This document shows positions 10,432-19,461 of a stretch of DNA of 64,000 bases, piece by piece (the stretch's first letter is position 1; each line of letters begins with the position of its first letter). The translations under genes were made by a program, and so were the position numbers. Below the pieces are notes generated by a model. The model was not told the origin of the DNA, ran no database searches, and worked only from the letters and a program-made list of their open reading frames with translations. The stretch is from Microbacterium sp. BR1 (lineage in GTDB: Bacteria; Actinomycetota; Actinomycetes; Actinomycetales; Microbacteriaceae), in NCBI RefSeq assembly GCF_002812725.1, contig NZ_NMUN01000003.1, positions 186,001 to 250,000 on the forward strand, in the 5' to 3' direction.

Positions 10432-11220
10432 CTACCGGGTGCGCGCTTCGGCCTGAGCCGGGAACGCCGGCTTCGGCTCGAACAGGGCGCGGTGGACGAA
10501 TCCCGCGATCAGACCGCCGATGAGCGGGAACACGATGAAGACCCAGAGCTGTGCGAGCGCGTCTGCGCCGCCGTAGATCGCCGTCGCGATCGAGCGCGCC
10601 GGGTTGACCGACGTGTTGTCGATCGGGATCGACGCGAGGTGGATGAAAGTCAGCGTGAGACCGATGGACAGGCCCGCGAGCGCCGGTCCCGTGCCCCGGG
10701 ACGCGTGCGTGACGCCGAGGATGACCATCACGAAGATCGCCGTGAAGAGAACCTCGGCGATGATGGCCGCGCCGATGCCGAAGCCGCCGGGGGAGTGTTC
10801 GGCATACCCGTTGCTGGCGAATCCACCGTCCTGGGCGCCCTGCAGCCATCCGTCGGGTCCGAAGAGCCCGATCAGCACGATCAGGGTCGTTCCGACCGCG
10901 CCACCGACGAGTTGGGCGACGATGTAGGCGGGAGCGTTCTTCCATTCGAAGCGCCCGGATGCCGCGAGGCCGAGCGTGACGGCGGGGTTGAAATGTCCGC
11001 CCGAGATCGGTCCCCAGGCGTAGATACCCGCCATCAGGGTCAGACCGAACGCCAGGGAGACCCCGACGAACCCGACGCCGAGCGGCGTGCCGTTCGAGCT
11101 GACGCCGAAATTCGCGGCGAACAGTGCGGTGCTTATGGAGCCGAAGACCAGGAGGAAGGTGCCGAGTGCCTCGGCGGCGAGTTTCGTGGCTGTGGAGGGG
11201 GTTTTCACGGGTTCCGTCAT
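10432..11220 (-). CDS. MIP family aquaporin (AqpZ-like)
   Basis: 262 aa, six membrane helices with two half-helices. Both NPA boxes are present: GGHFNPAVTL in loop B and TSVNPARS in loop E, the Arg after the second being part of the selectivity filter. The pattern is that of water-selective AqpZ-type channels rather than glycerol facilitators (no Asp after the second NPA-Arg). It is convergent with katG and shares its terminator; some aquaporins also pass H2O2, so a role in peroxide handling is possible but inferred. Start 11220 is preferred over the longer frame to 11286 because AGAGAGGAG lies just upstream. Confidence 0.93.
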   Translation of the reverse strand: MTEPVKTPSTATKLAAEALGTFLLVFGSISTALFAANFGVSSNGTPLGVGFVGVSLAFGLTLMAGIYAWGPISGGHFNPAVTLGLAASGRFEWKNAPAYIVAQLVGGAVGTTLIVLIGLFGPDGWLQGAQDGGFASNGYAEHSPGGFGIGAAIIAEVLFTAIFVMVILGVTHASRGTGPALAGLSIGLTLTFIHLASIPIDNTSVNPARSIATAIYGGADALAQLWVFIVFPLIGGLIAGFVHRALFEPKPAFPAQAEARTR

Positions 11221-11298
11221 GGCGGACTCCTCTCTTCTGGTGCCGAGCGTAGCGGGGCGCGTGCGTCCGGCGCGAGAGCCGCGCATCAGGTGTTCTTC

Positions 11299-12654
11299 TC
11301 AGAGTCGCCCGGCGGCCTTGAGCGCCAGGTACCGGTCGGAGATCTGCGGGGGCAGTTCGTCCGGTCCGCGCAGGACTGCGTCGGCACCGAGACGTGTCAG
11401 CGCGTCGGTGAGGCGCCGTGTATCGAGCAGTGTTCGCTCTGCCGCCGCGGCGAGCCACAGGTCATCGCTCCGATCGCGCTCGGCCGCGATCTGGTCGAGC
11501 AGGACGTCAGTCACGGCCCCGACGAGGACACGACTCCGCCCCGTTACGGCCGGCAGCCGCGAGAGCAGCGTGCGGCTCGCGCTCGCGGCGTCGAGCGCGG
11601 TCAGCAGCACGACGAGCGACGCGTGCGAGGTGAGCCGGGATGCCTGGGCGAGCGCGGTGTCCCAGTCCGTGTCGATCAGCTGGGGTTCCACGTCGGCCAT
11701 CGCGTCGACGAGCGCCGGCAGCAGGCGGGTGCCCCGCACGCCACTCACCCGCGCGCGCACGACCCGGTCGAACATGAGCAGGTGCACGTGGTCGCCGGCC
11801 CGGTCGGCGAGGGCCGCGAGCAGCAGCGCGGATTCCATCGCGGCGTCCAGACGGGTGCCATCGCCCACGCGGGCGGCTGAGGCGCGTCCCGTGTCGATCA
11901 CGATGACCACGTGCCGGTCGCGTTCGGGCCGCCAGGTGCGGAGCATCGTGGTGCGGGCCCGCGCGGTGGCACGCCAGTCGATCGAGCGCACGTCGTCACC
12001 GCGCACGTACTCGCGCAGCGAGTCGAACTCGGTGCCCTGCCCGCGCACCTGGACGCTCGTGCTGCCGTCGAGTTCCCGCAGTCGGGCGAGCCGTGAGGGA
12101 AGGTGGCGACTCGCGTGAAAGGGCGGCAGGACGCGGAGCGCGGCCGGTGCGGAGGTGACGGCCTGGCGACCCGCGAGCCCCAGGGGGCCGAGGCTGCGCA
12201 CAGCGACGAAGGCCGTCCGGCGCTCGCCGCGTCGGCGGGGGACGAAGGTCACGGGCAGAGTGCGGCTCTCGCCGGGAGGTATGTCGAGCTCCTGACGCGA
12301 GGGTTCGGCTCCCGCGGTCGGTTCCCAGCCATCGCGGAGGAGGCCCCGCAGCCGCCGTCGCCCCGTGACCGCGACCGTGATCGTCGCGCGCACCGGCACG
12401 CCCAACCGGGCGCGTGCTGGTGTCTCGCGCTCGATACGGATGGCACGCGGGTCGGCCGCGGCCGAGGCATCCGCGATAGCCGCGATCGTGCAGAGCAGGA
12501 GCCAACCCGCGACCGCCAGCCACGCGACGGTTCCTGAAGGAATGCCCGTGCCGGTCGAGCCGCCACCGTCGGATCCGCCCGCGGCGAGCGAGAGCAGGAT
12601 GACGGGCACGACGCCGAGGCCGATGAGCGCGGCGAGACGTCCGGTCACGTACAC
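11299..12654 (-). CDS. DUF58 domain protein (MoxR-associated)
   Basis: 451 aa. Two membrane helices occupy residues ~1-60 with a Gly/Ser-rich loop between. A beta-rich segment follows, then the DUF58 signature EYVRGDDVRSIDWRATAR and a vWA-like domain beginning VVIVIDTGR, where the classical DxSxS metal site is altered to DTGRAS. This gene family is always close to MoxR ATPases and is thought to be an adaptor for chaperone-like assembly. GTG at 12654 is chosen: AGGGA lies 5 nt upstream, and only 8 nt separate it from the moxR stop. A second in-frame GTG at 12648 is possible. Confidence 0.85.
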   Translation of the reverse strand: MYVTGRLAALIGLGVVPVILLSLAAGGSDGGGSTGTGIPSGTVAWLAVAGWLLLCTIAAIADASAAADPRAIRIERETPARARLGVPVRATITVAVTGRRRLRGLLRDGWEPTAGAEPSRQELDIPPGESRTLPVTFVPRRRGERRTAFVAVRSLGPLGLAGRQAVTSAPAALRVLPPFHASRHLPSRLARLRELDGSTSVQVRGQGTEFDSLREYVRGDDVRSIDWRATARARTTMLRTWRPERDRHVVIVIDTGRASAARVGDGTRLDAAMESALLLAALADRAGDHVHLLMFDRVVRARVSGVRGTRLLPALVDAMADVEPQLIDTDWDTALAQASRLTSHASLVVLLTALDAASASRTLLSRLPAVTGRSRVLVGAVTDVLLDQIAAERDRSDDLWLAAAAERTLLDTRRLTDALTRLGADAVLRGPDELPPQISDRYLALKAAGRL

Positions 12655-12662
12655 GGGTATCC

Positions 12663-13619
12663 CTAGAGCGGCACGGGGGTCTGCTGCACGACCTGGCGCA
12701 GGATCGCGTCGGCCGTCACCCCCTCGATCTCGGCTTCGGTGCGCAGCCGCACGCGGTGCCGCCACACGGGAACGAGCATCGTCTGCACGTGATCGGGGGT
12801 GATCGCGGGGTAGCCGCCGAGCCACGCCCACGCTTTGGCGGCGGCCAGCAGCGCGGTCGAAGCGCGTGGGCTCGCACCGAGCTCGACCGACGGGCTCGAA
12901 CGCGTCGCGCGCGCCAGATCGACGACGTACGCGAGCATCTCGTCGGTTGCGGCGACGGATGCCGCAGCGCGCTGTGCGGCGTGCACGTCGGCGATCGTCA
13001 CCGCGGGCTCGACACCGGCGGCCTCGAGGTCCCGCGGCGAGAAGCCCGCGGCGTGGCGGCGCAGAACGGAGACCTCGGCGTCGCGATCGGGCGCCTCGAT
13101 CACGAGCTTCAACAGGAACCGATCGAGTTGTGCTTCGGGAAGCGAGTAGGTGCCCTCGTGCTCGACGGGGTTCTGCGTCGCCGCGACCAGGAATGGGTCG
13201 GGCAGCGGACGCGTCACGCCGTCCGCCGAGACCTGGCGTTCCTCCATCGCCTCGAGCAGCGCCGACTGCGTCTTCGGTGGCGTGCGGTTGATCTCGTCCG
13301 CGAGCAGCACGTGCGTGAAGACCGGGCCTTCGCGGAACTCGAAATCACCCGCGCGCGCGTCGTAGACGAGCGATCCCGAGACGTCCCCCGGCATGAGGTC
13401 CGGTGTGAACTGGATACGGGTCGTCTCGAGGCCCAGCGCGCGGCTGAACGAACGCACGAGCAGCGTCTTGGCGACACCGGGAACCCCCTCGAGCAGCACG
13501 TGGCCGCGGGCGAGCAGGGCGATCAGCAGGCCCGTGACGGCGCCGTCCTGGCCGACGACGGCCTTGCCCACCTCTTCCCGCACGCGGTTCATCGACTCCC
13601 GCAGGGCGTCGTCACTCAT
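12663..13619 (-). CDS. MoxR family AAA+ ATPase
   Basis: 318 aa from the preferred start. Walker A GVPGVAKT (about residues 42-49), Walker B LLADEINR, sensor 1 ATQNP and the sensor 2 region PRAS are intact, so ATP hydrolysis is expected. MoxR proteins act as chaperones with DUF58/vWA partners, and those genes flank it. ATG 13619 has a GAGGGAGA Shine-Dalgarno; the upstream ATG at 13643 has none, although annotation may use it. The operon order DUF4350-moxR-DUF58 matches mycobacterial Rv3691-Rv3693. Confidence 0.92.
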   Translation of the reverse strand: MSDDALRESMNRVREEVGKAVVGQDGAVTGLLIALLARGHVLLEGVPGVAKTLLVRSFSRALGLETTRIQFTPDLMPGDVSGSLVYDARAGDFEFREGPVFTHVLLADEINRTPPKTQSALLEAMEERQVSADGVTRPLPDPFLVAATQNPVEHEGTYSLPEAQLDRFLLKLVIEAPDRDAEVSVLRRHAAGFSPRDLEAAGVEPAVTIADVHAAQRAAASVAATDEMLAYVVDLARATRSSPSVELGASPRASTALLAAAKAWAWLGGYPAITPDHVQTMLVPVWRHRVRLRTEAEIEGVTADAILRQVVQQTPVPL

Positions 13620-13652
13620 CCGTTCTCCCTCATTCGTGGTCATCGGTTCGTC

Positions 13653-14855
13653 TCATCGTCCGGTGTCATCGTCCGGTCTCATCGGGTCGGGCGGGGTCTC
13701 GCCCCGGATGCCGCGCGCGACCGCGGCCTCGAGTGTCCGCAGGCCGTCGCTCAGCGCGAGCAGTTCGCGCTCGCCGCGGGGTTCGTCCTCGATCAACAGA
13801 TCCCTGGCCGCCCGGTGAGAGATGCCCGCGAGGTCGGCGGATGCGTCGGCGATCTGTGCGGCACCGGCCGCGGGTGGGAGCGCGAGGGCGCGGCGGAGCC
13901 GCTCGAGCGTGCCGAGGCGCAGCGCGTCCGCCGCGTGAACGGTATCCCCGCCGTGTTCGTACAGGCGGCCGCGCCCCTCCATGGTCTCGGTGGCGCGCGC
14001 CGTCACGGGCAGGCGTTCCACGACGAGCGGCCCGAATCGGCGTCCACGCCAGAGCGCCGCCGCCACCGCGCTCGCGCCGAGCAGCACGATCGCCGGGGTG
14101 ACCCACCCGGGGGTCAGCTCGCCGAGCGTCGGCTCGGTCGCCACGTCGCTGTCGGTGAGCGCGGGCACATACCAGACGAGGTCCGGCAGGCGCCCCATCA
14201 GGTTCAGCGCGAGCGCGGCATTGCCGTCCGACGCCAGGCTGTCGTTCGTGATCAGGCCACGTCCGTCGAAGGCGGAGACACGGCGGTCCGCACCCGCGCC
14301 GATGAGCAGTCCGAATCCGTCACCCGCCGGGTAGCACCCGGCTGCACCGGACGTGCCGGGCACGAGCAGACGTCCGGGCATCACGGACCCGGCGCGCCGT
14401 GCGGGCGCTGCGTCGCATTCCGGCGCGACGGTCTCGGCCGGTGCGAATCCGCCGGCCGTTGCTCCGGGAAAGAGCAGCTCGACGCCGCGGGCTCGCGGGT
14501 CGACCAGCACGATGTCGGTCGCCGCCTCGAAGATCTCGCGCAGTGCGTCATCGCCGAGGATCGGCGAGTCTGCCATCACCAGGGTCGTCGGGGCCGCGCC
14601 GAGAAGCCGCAGCGTCTCGTCGCGATCACGCGTGACCGCGACGGCGACACCCTGCTCGCGCAGGATCGCGACGAGCGCTGCGGTGCCGCCGGGGCCGACG
14701 CTCTCGGGATCGAGTCGGTCCCTCTCGGTCCAGGTGCCGATGCCCGAAAGCAGCGCACCGGCGATGCCGACGAGGATCACGAACGCGACGATGGAGATCC
14801 AGACCACGGCGCGGCGGCGGGACGCCGGGACGGTGCCCACGGCATCCGGCGTCAC
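13653..14855 (-). CDS. DUF4350 domain membrane protein
   Basis: 400 aa. An N-terminal anchor (residues ~14-38) precedes a Rossmann-like DUF4350 domain with GPGGTAALVAILREQGV and a long soluble region. A second helix near residue 255 (WVTPAIVLLGASAVAAALW) is followed by a cytoplasmic helical tail. The GTG start overlaps the DUF4129 stop (GTGA), so [11 protein letters not shown] is coupled. Function is unknown; its place between DUF4129 and MoxR suggests it belongs to the same membrane-associated assembly system. Confidence 0.85.
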   Translation of the reverse strand: MTPDAVGTVPASRRRAVVWISIVAFVILVGIAGALLSGIGTWTERDRLDPESVGPGGTAALVAILREQGVAVAVTRDRDETLRLLGAAPTTLVMADSPILGDDALREIFEAATDIVLVDPRARGVELLFPGATAGGFAPAETVAPECDAAPARRAGSVMPGRLLVPGTSGAAGCYPAGDGFGLLIGAGADRRVSAFDGRGLITNDSLASDGNAALALNLMGRLPDLVWYVPALTDSDVATEPTLGELTPGWVTPAIVLLGASAVAAALWRGRRFGPLVVERLPVTARATETMEGRGRLYEHGGDTVHAADALRLGTLERLRRALALPPAAGAAQIADASADLAGISHRAARDLLIEDEPRGERELLALSDGLRTLEAAVARGIRGETPPDPMRPDDDTGR

Positions 14856-15514
14856 GATCGGCTCCCGGACGCGACCGCCGCGCGTTCGTCACTCACCGGG
14901 CGCGCGGCGGCCACGGCGTCATCCGTCGCCGCAACCCGCTCGTAGTCGCCGGGCGTTCCGGGACGGCGCAGATAGCGCACATCATCGAAGACGGATGCCG
15001 TCTCGACCAGCGACCGAGCGAGCGCGGGGAAGGCCCGCGCGGCCGATCGGGCGAACGACTGCGCCGTGGCGCCGGGGCGCGCTGCGACGACACCCCGGTC
15101 GATCATCGAGCGCGCCAGGGCACGAAAGCGCAGCACGATCGCGGTATCCCAATCACCGGCGCCGGCTCGCTCGGATGCCTCGCGCCGGAGGTCTGCGGCG
15201 GCGCGGACGTCGTCCTCGCCGAACAGCGGGGTCGCCGCCGCGGTCCGTCGTGAGAGCCGCGGGCGACCCCAGATCGCGAACGCCACGACGATGAGTGCGA
15301 TCGCGAGCAGCGCGAGCCCGACGAGGACCGCGGGGCCGAGCCCCGCCGGGGCCCCCGCGCCGAACAGCGCCCCGAGCATCTCGTTGATGGCTTGGGCGAG
15401 CCGGTCGAGCGGCGTCGGTTCGGCGGCGGCGTAGCGCGGATCGGCGAGTTCGCGCTCGGCCCACTCTCGTCCCTCGGCGCCATCCGGGATGAGGGGGAGG
15501 TCTCCGAGTCTCAC
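14852..15514 (-). CDS. DUF4129 domain protein
   Basis: 220 aa. A short N-terminal segment (RLGDLPLIPDGAEGREWAERELADPRY) precedes one membrane helix (residues ~65-90). The cytoplasmic C-terminal DUF4129 region is helical and Arg/Ala-rich. GTG 15514 overlaps the upstream stop by 4 nt (GTGA), which decides this start over the open frame continuing to 15703. Overlaps on both sides imply [13 protein letters not shown] within the five-gene operon. Function is unknown; the domain occurs with MoxR/DUF58 clusters and with transglutaminase-like proteins. Confidence 0.82.
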   Translation of the reverse strand: MRLGDLPLIPDGAEGREWAERELADPRYAAAEPTPLDRLAQAINEMLGALFGAGAPAGLGPAVLVGLALLAIALIVVAFAIWGRPRLSRRTAAATPLFGEDDVRAAADLRREASERAGAGDWDTAIVLRFRALARSMIDRGVVAARPGATAQSFARSAARAFPALARSLVETASVFDDVRYLRRPGTPGDYERVAATDDAVAAARPVSDERAAVASGSRS

Positions 15515-16719
15515 GGCCGAGTGGATTGCGGGTCGGCGTCGCTCCCACCCGCGGTCGGGGGCGCCCACGTGCGAGCGTCCGGGGGCGCGGCCGGTGATGG
15601 CGGCGCGGGCGGTGGCGGTGACGGGGCGGGGTACGGCGGCGGCGCATAAACGGGTGGTCCCCACACCGGGGGCATCGGCGGGCGGTCCGCGTGCGGCCCC
15701 CACGGGTCGGGGAGGGGGGAGCCCCCGGCGTCCCGGCGCTCGACGTACCGGAGCAGTTCGATGTCGAGTCCCTCACGCCGCATCCGGCAGTCGATGTAGA
15801 TCAGGACGCTTGCCGTGGACTGCACCACCAGTCCGACGGCCTGGATGGTGAGGGTGAGCACATAGGTCAGCACGACCGTCACCACCACCGCGACGATGGC
15901 GCCCGCGGTGGGTTCGCCGGTCGGCGAGACGATCGTCGTGAGAGCGGTGCTGAGCAAAGACAGGGGGAGGCTGACGAACTGGGCGACCGCGCCGAACAGC
16001 AGCGAGATGATCACGATCACCCCGAGGGCCGTCCAGAAACGACCGCGCACGAGCACCCACGATCGGGCGATCGCGCCACGGATCGTCGCGCCCTCGAGGA
16101 TCAGGGCGCTGGGCACGAGGAGCAGCTTCGTGCTGAGCCACAGCGAGAGGGGGATGGCGCCGAGGATCACGAGCACGGTCAACACGATGGCGATGGCGGG
16201 ATGCACGGCGACGCCGATGGCGATGATGGCCGCCGTCACAGCCGCGACGAGCAGACCGATGGCGAGCAGGAGCAGGGCGGAGTACCCGATCAGCCGTCCG
16301 AGGCTCGGTCGCACCTGCCGCCACAGCACCGAGAGTCGGAGCTTTTCGGCCACGACGGCGTGCGATACCTCGCCGACGACGACCGCCTGCACGATGACCT
16401 GCAGCGCCGTAGCGAGCAGACCGAGGACGAAGGCGGCCAGTCCCGTGATCAGGGTGGAGCCGGCGAGGACCGCGTCGAATTCTTCCGTGCCCTCGCGAAG
16501 CGTGTCGAGGCGCGAGAAGGTCAGCCATCCGATGCCGCCGACGCCGACGATCAGGATGATGAAGGCGATCGCCTGAACACCGAGGGCGAAGCCGAACAAC
16601 ACCGCCGGGTTGTGCCGCAGCGCCGCGAACGAGCGGCCGAGGATCGTGCCGAATCCGAGCGGATGGAGGGGGATGATGCCGGCCCGGGGCGCGGGCGTCC
16701 ACGTCGGCTGGGCGCTCAT
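15511..16719 (-). CDS. Polytopic membrane protein with Pro-rich tail (GDPD membrane-domain-like)
   Basis: 402 aa, first gene of the minus-strand operon. Six or more long hydrophobic helices cover residues ~35-320, with a repeated membrane pattern like the non-catalytic membrane region found beside glycerophosphodiester phosphodiesterases. No phosphodiesterase catalytic residues are present. The last ~70 residues are Pro-rich and soluble. Start 16719 is set by GGAGG 7 nt upstream; the frame itself remains open to 17205. It heads the DUF4129-DUF4350-MoxR-DUF58 operon and diverges from mtrA. Confidence 0.7.
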   Translation of the reverse strand: MSAQPTWTPAPRAGIIPLHPLGFGTILGRSFAALRHNPAVLFGFALGVQAIAFIILIVGVGGIGWLTFSRLDTLREGTEEFDAVLAGSTLITGLAAFVLGLLATALQVIVQAVVVGEVSHAVVAEKLRLSVLWRQVRPSLGRLIGYSALLLLAIGLLVAAVTAAIIAIGVAVHPAIAIVLTVLVILGAIPLSLWLSTKLLLVPSALILEGATIRGAIARSWVLVRGRFWTALGVIVIISLLFGAVAQFVSLPLSLLSTALTTIVSPTGEPTAGAIVAVVVTVVLTYVLTLTIQAVGLVVQSTASVLIYIDCRMRREGLDIELLRYVERRDAGGSPLPDPWGPHADRPPMPPVWGPPVYAPPPYPAPSPPPPAPPSPAAPPDARTWAPPTAGGSDADPQSTRP

Positions 16720-16817
16720 CTGGATCCTCCGTAGGCACTCGGCGGGCACGGGGCGGGCGGATGCATGCACCCGGCGCTGGTGTTCGCTCGTCCATCGTGT
16801 CACACGCCCCCGGCCAC

Positions 16818-16853
16818 GCCACAGGCAGCGCCACAGGCAGCGCCACAGGCGGC
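16818..16853 (+). repeat. 12-bp tandem repeat upstream of mtrA
   Basis: Three units of GCCACAGGCAGC (16818, 16830, 16842; the last has one change). It lies in the 232-bp gap between the divergent membrane-protein operon and mtrA and might be a regulator-binding array; nothing else clear is seen in this gap. Confidence 0.6.
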
Positions 16854-16951
16854 GTTCAGTCCACGCTGGGGCGCTGTCGACTACTCTGTGGTTACCGGCC
16901 GCGCTCGGGCCGCGCACGACACTCCGTCGCAGAAGGACGAAACCCCGTTCC

Positions 16952-17632
16952 ATGAGTTCACGCATCCTGGTCGTCGACGATGACACCGCCCTCGCCGAGA
17001 TGATCGGGATCGTCTTGCGCACGGAGGGCTTCGACCCCGTGTTCTGCTCCGACGGCTCCGTGGCTCTCGACGCCTTCCGCTCCGAGCGTCCGGACCTCCT
17101 GCTGCTCGACCTGATGCTCCCGGGCATGGACGGGATCGAGATCTGCACGCTCGTGCGCGCCGAGTCCGGCGTGCCGATCATCATGCTGACGGCCCGCACC
17201 GACACGGCGGATGTCGTGAAGGGGCTCGAGTCGGGCGCCGACGATTACATCGTCAAGCCCTTCAACCCCAAAGAACTCGTCGCGCGCATCCGCACCCGCC
17301 TGCGTCCGACGCCCGAGAGCACCGGCGCGCCGCTGCGCATCGGCGATCTCACGATCGATGTCGCCGCCCACGAGGTGCGCCGCGCGGGCGAGATCATCGC
17401 CCTCACACCGCTCGAGTTCGAGCTCCTCGTCGCGCTCGCCGCGAAGCCCCACCAGGTGTTCTCTCGCGAGATGCTCCTCGAGCAGGTGTGGGGCTACCAC
17501 TACAAGGCCGACACACGCCTCGTGAACGTCCACGTGCAGCGCCTGCGCGCCAAGGTCGAGCTCGACGCCGACAACCCCCAGATCGTGACCACGGTGCGCG
17601 GCGTGGGCTACCGCGCCGGCGCTGTCGTCTGA
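16952..17632 (+). CDS. mtrA: Two-component response regulator MtrA
   Basis: 226 aa, OmpR/PhoB type. The receiver domain (1-120) has acidic residues D9-D11, phospho-acceptor D53 (LLLLDLMLPGMDG), T80 and K102. A winged-helix DNA-binding domain (~130-225) ends in RGVGYRAG. The high match to the actinobacterial MtrA pattern and the following mtrB-lpqB identify it. MtrA controls cell-wall, division and replication genes. An AGAAGGACG Shine-Dalgarno precedes the ATG. The open frame continues upstream to 16610, but those codons are not family sequence. Confidence 0.95.
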   Translation: MSSRILVVDDDTALAEMIGIVLRTEGFDPVFCSDGSVALDAFRSERPDLLLLDLMLPGMDGIEICTLVRAESGVPIIMLTARTDTADVVKGLESGADDYIVKPFNPKELVARIRTRLRPTPESTGAPLRIGDLTIDVAAHEVRRAGEIIALTPLEFELLVALAAKPHQVFSREMLLEQVWGYHYKADTRLVNVHVQRLRAKVELDADNPQIVTTVRGVGYRAGAVV

Positions 17633-17640
17633 GGATCGCC

Positions 17641-19461
17641 GTGACGCCGTCCCCGACCGCGTCCCCGCCTGCTGCGCCCACGAGTACGGCGACGACGAGT
17701 ACGGCGACGACGAGTACGGCGACGACGAGTACTGTGCCGCAGGCCACGCGGACGTTCGTGTCGTTCGCGTGGCGGCATCCGTCGACGTGGATCGAGGGCA
17801 CCTCGCGACTGTGGCGTCGTTCGCTCCGTTTTCGCACGGTGCTCATCACCCTCGCCCTGACGGCCTTCGCGATCCTGATCGCGTGCGTCTGGATGGCGCT
17901 GGCCATCCAGAACGACCTGTTCCAGTCGCGTCGTAACGAGGTCCTCGACGACTCGCTCCGTGCGGCGGTCGCGGCCCAGACGAAGCTCGATTCGGCCGAG
18001 GTGCAGGGCGACCGGGTGCGACTGCAGAACCTCATGCGCGGCGTCGGCGACGACATCGCGCGGCAGTCGTCCAGCGACGAGATCGCGGTGTTCCGTGTGG
18101 ATTCGGCCCCGTCGTCGATCGCGCCCCAGGACTTCACCGCCGGGGGATTCGACGAGCAGATCGTGTCGGAGGGTCTGCGCGAGCGCGTGCAGGCGCAGCC
18201 GTCGTCCCAATGGTGGCAGTCCGTATCGCTCGAGGATGCCTCCGGTCGAATGGTCCCGGGGATCGTCGTCGGGCAGCAGCTGCTCGTGCCCGAGGTCGGC
18301 GCATACGAACTGTATCTGGCGTACGACCTGTCGGCCGCCTCGCAGACGCTCGGTTTCGTGCAGAGCACGCTCTGGATCGTCGGCATCACCCTCATCCTGC
18401 TCATCGGGGGAATCTCGTGGTTCGTCCTGCGTTCCGTCGCGACGCCGATCTCCGAGGCCGCCGAGACGAGCGAGCGGCTGGCCGCGGGCGAATTGCAGGT
18501 GCGGCTGCCCGTCCGCGGCGAGGACGAGCTGGCAACTCTCGGACGATCGTTCAACGCGATGGCCGACAGCATCCAGGCCCAGATCCTCGAGCTCGCCGAC
18601 CTGTCGCTCGTGCAACAGAGATTCGTGTCGGATGTCTCGCACGAGCTGCGCACGCCGTTGACGACGATCCGCCTGGCGGCCGACATCCTGAACGATCGTC
18701 GTGAGAGCTTCGACCCGGCGGCGTCGCGCGCGGCCGAGCTGCTGCACGCGCAGGTGCAGCGCTTCGAGACGATGCTCGGCGATCTGCTCGAGATCAGCCG
18801 CTACGATGCCGGATCGGTGCAGCTCGAGTGGGAGCCGACGAGCCTCGCGCATCTCGCTGAAGACATCATCTCCGAGATGGAGCAACTGGCCGAGCAGCAC
18901 GGGTCGGATGTGCGCCTCGTGGCGCCCGGCGGGTATTCGCCGGTCGACATGGACGCGCGCCGGGTCCGCCGAATCGTCCGGAATCTGCTCGGCAACGCGA
19001 TCGAACACGGCGAGGGGCGGCCGATCGTGGTCAGCGTCGACAGCAACTCGACCGCCGTCGCCATCGGTGTGCGCGATTTCGGGCTGGGCATGAAGCCGAC
19101 CGACGCCGAGCGGGTCTTCGACCGCTTCTGGCGCGCGGATCCCTCGCGCAAACGCTCCATCGGCGGCACGGGGCTCGGACTGTCGATCGCGCTCGGCGAC
19201 GCGCGGCTGCACGGCGGCACGCTCGCGGTGTGGAGCGAGGCGGGCAGGGGCTCGAACTTCGTCCTGACACTGCCGCGCCAGCCCGGCGGCACGATCGAGG
19301 CGCCGCCGCTGCGTACCGAGCCCGACGCCGAGATCGACGCGCTCGGACTGACGCAGGCCATCGACGTCCTGGGTAACGAGACCACGCCCGGGGACGATCA
19401 CACGGATGCGACATCGCCGGATCCGGCGAGCGACAGGGCACGATTCGGGGGAGTGTCATGA
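17641..19461 (+). CDS. mtrB: Sensor histidine kinase MtrB
   Basis: 606 aa. A Thr/Ser/Ala/Pro-rich cytoplasmic head contains a 15-bp repeat. Two membrane helices (~73-95 and ~242-265) enclose an extracellular sensor of about 150 residues. HAMP, a HisKA domain with phospho-acceptor His334 (FVSDVSHELRTPL) and an HATPase domain (NLLGNAIEHGEG, GTGLGLSIA) follow. The tail is acidic. GTG 17641 lies 8 nt after the mtrA stop. The stop overlaps lpqB (ATGA). MtrB phosphorylates MtrA, with LpqB as accessory lipoprotein. Confidence 0.94.
   Translation: MTPSPTASPPAAPTSTATTSTATTSTATTSTVPQATRTFVSFAWRHPSTWIEGTSRLWRRSLRFRTVLITLALTAFAILIACVWMALAIQNDLFQSRRNEVLDDSLRAAVAAQTKLDSAEVQGDRVRLQNLMRGVGDDIARQSSSDEIAVFRVDSAPSSIAPQDFTAGGFDEQIVSEGLRERVQAQPSSQWWQSVSLEDASGRMVPGIVVGQQLLVPEVGAYELYLAYDLSAASQTLGFVQSTLWIVGITLILLIGGISWFVLRSVATPISEAAETSERLAAGELQVRLPVRGEDELATLGRSFNAMADSIQAQILELADLSLVQQRFVSDVSHELRTPLTTIRLAADILNDRRESFDPAASRAAELLHAQVQRFETMLGDLLEISRYDAGSVQLEWEPTSLAHLAEDIISEMEQLAEQHGSDVRLVAPGGYSPVDMDARRVRRIVRNLLGNAIEHGEGRPIVVSVDSNSTAVAIGVRDFGLGMKPTDAERVFDRFWRADPSRKRSIGGTGLGLSIALGDARLHGGTLAVWSEAGRGSNFVLTLPRQPGGTIEAPPLRTEPDAEIDALGLTQAIDVLGNETTPGDDHTDATSPDPASDRARFGGVS
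17680..17732 (+). repeat. In-frame 15-bp minisatellite in mtrB
   Basis: Units of ACGAGTACGGCGACG start at 17680, 17695 and 17710, with a partial unit at 17725. Each encodes Thr-Ser-Thr-Ala-Thr, so length changes would stay in frame and alter only the N-terminal cytoplasmic head. Confidence 0.85.
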
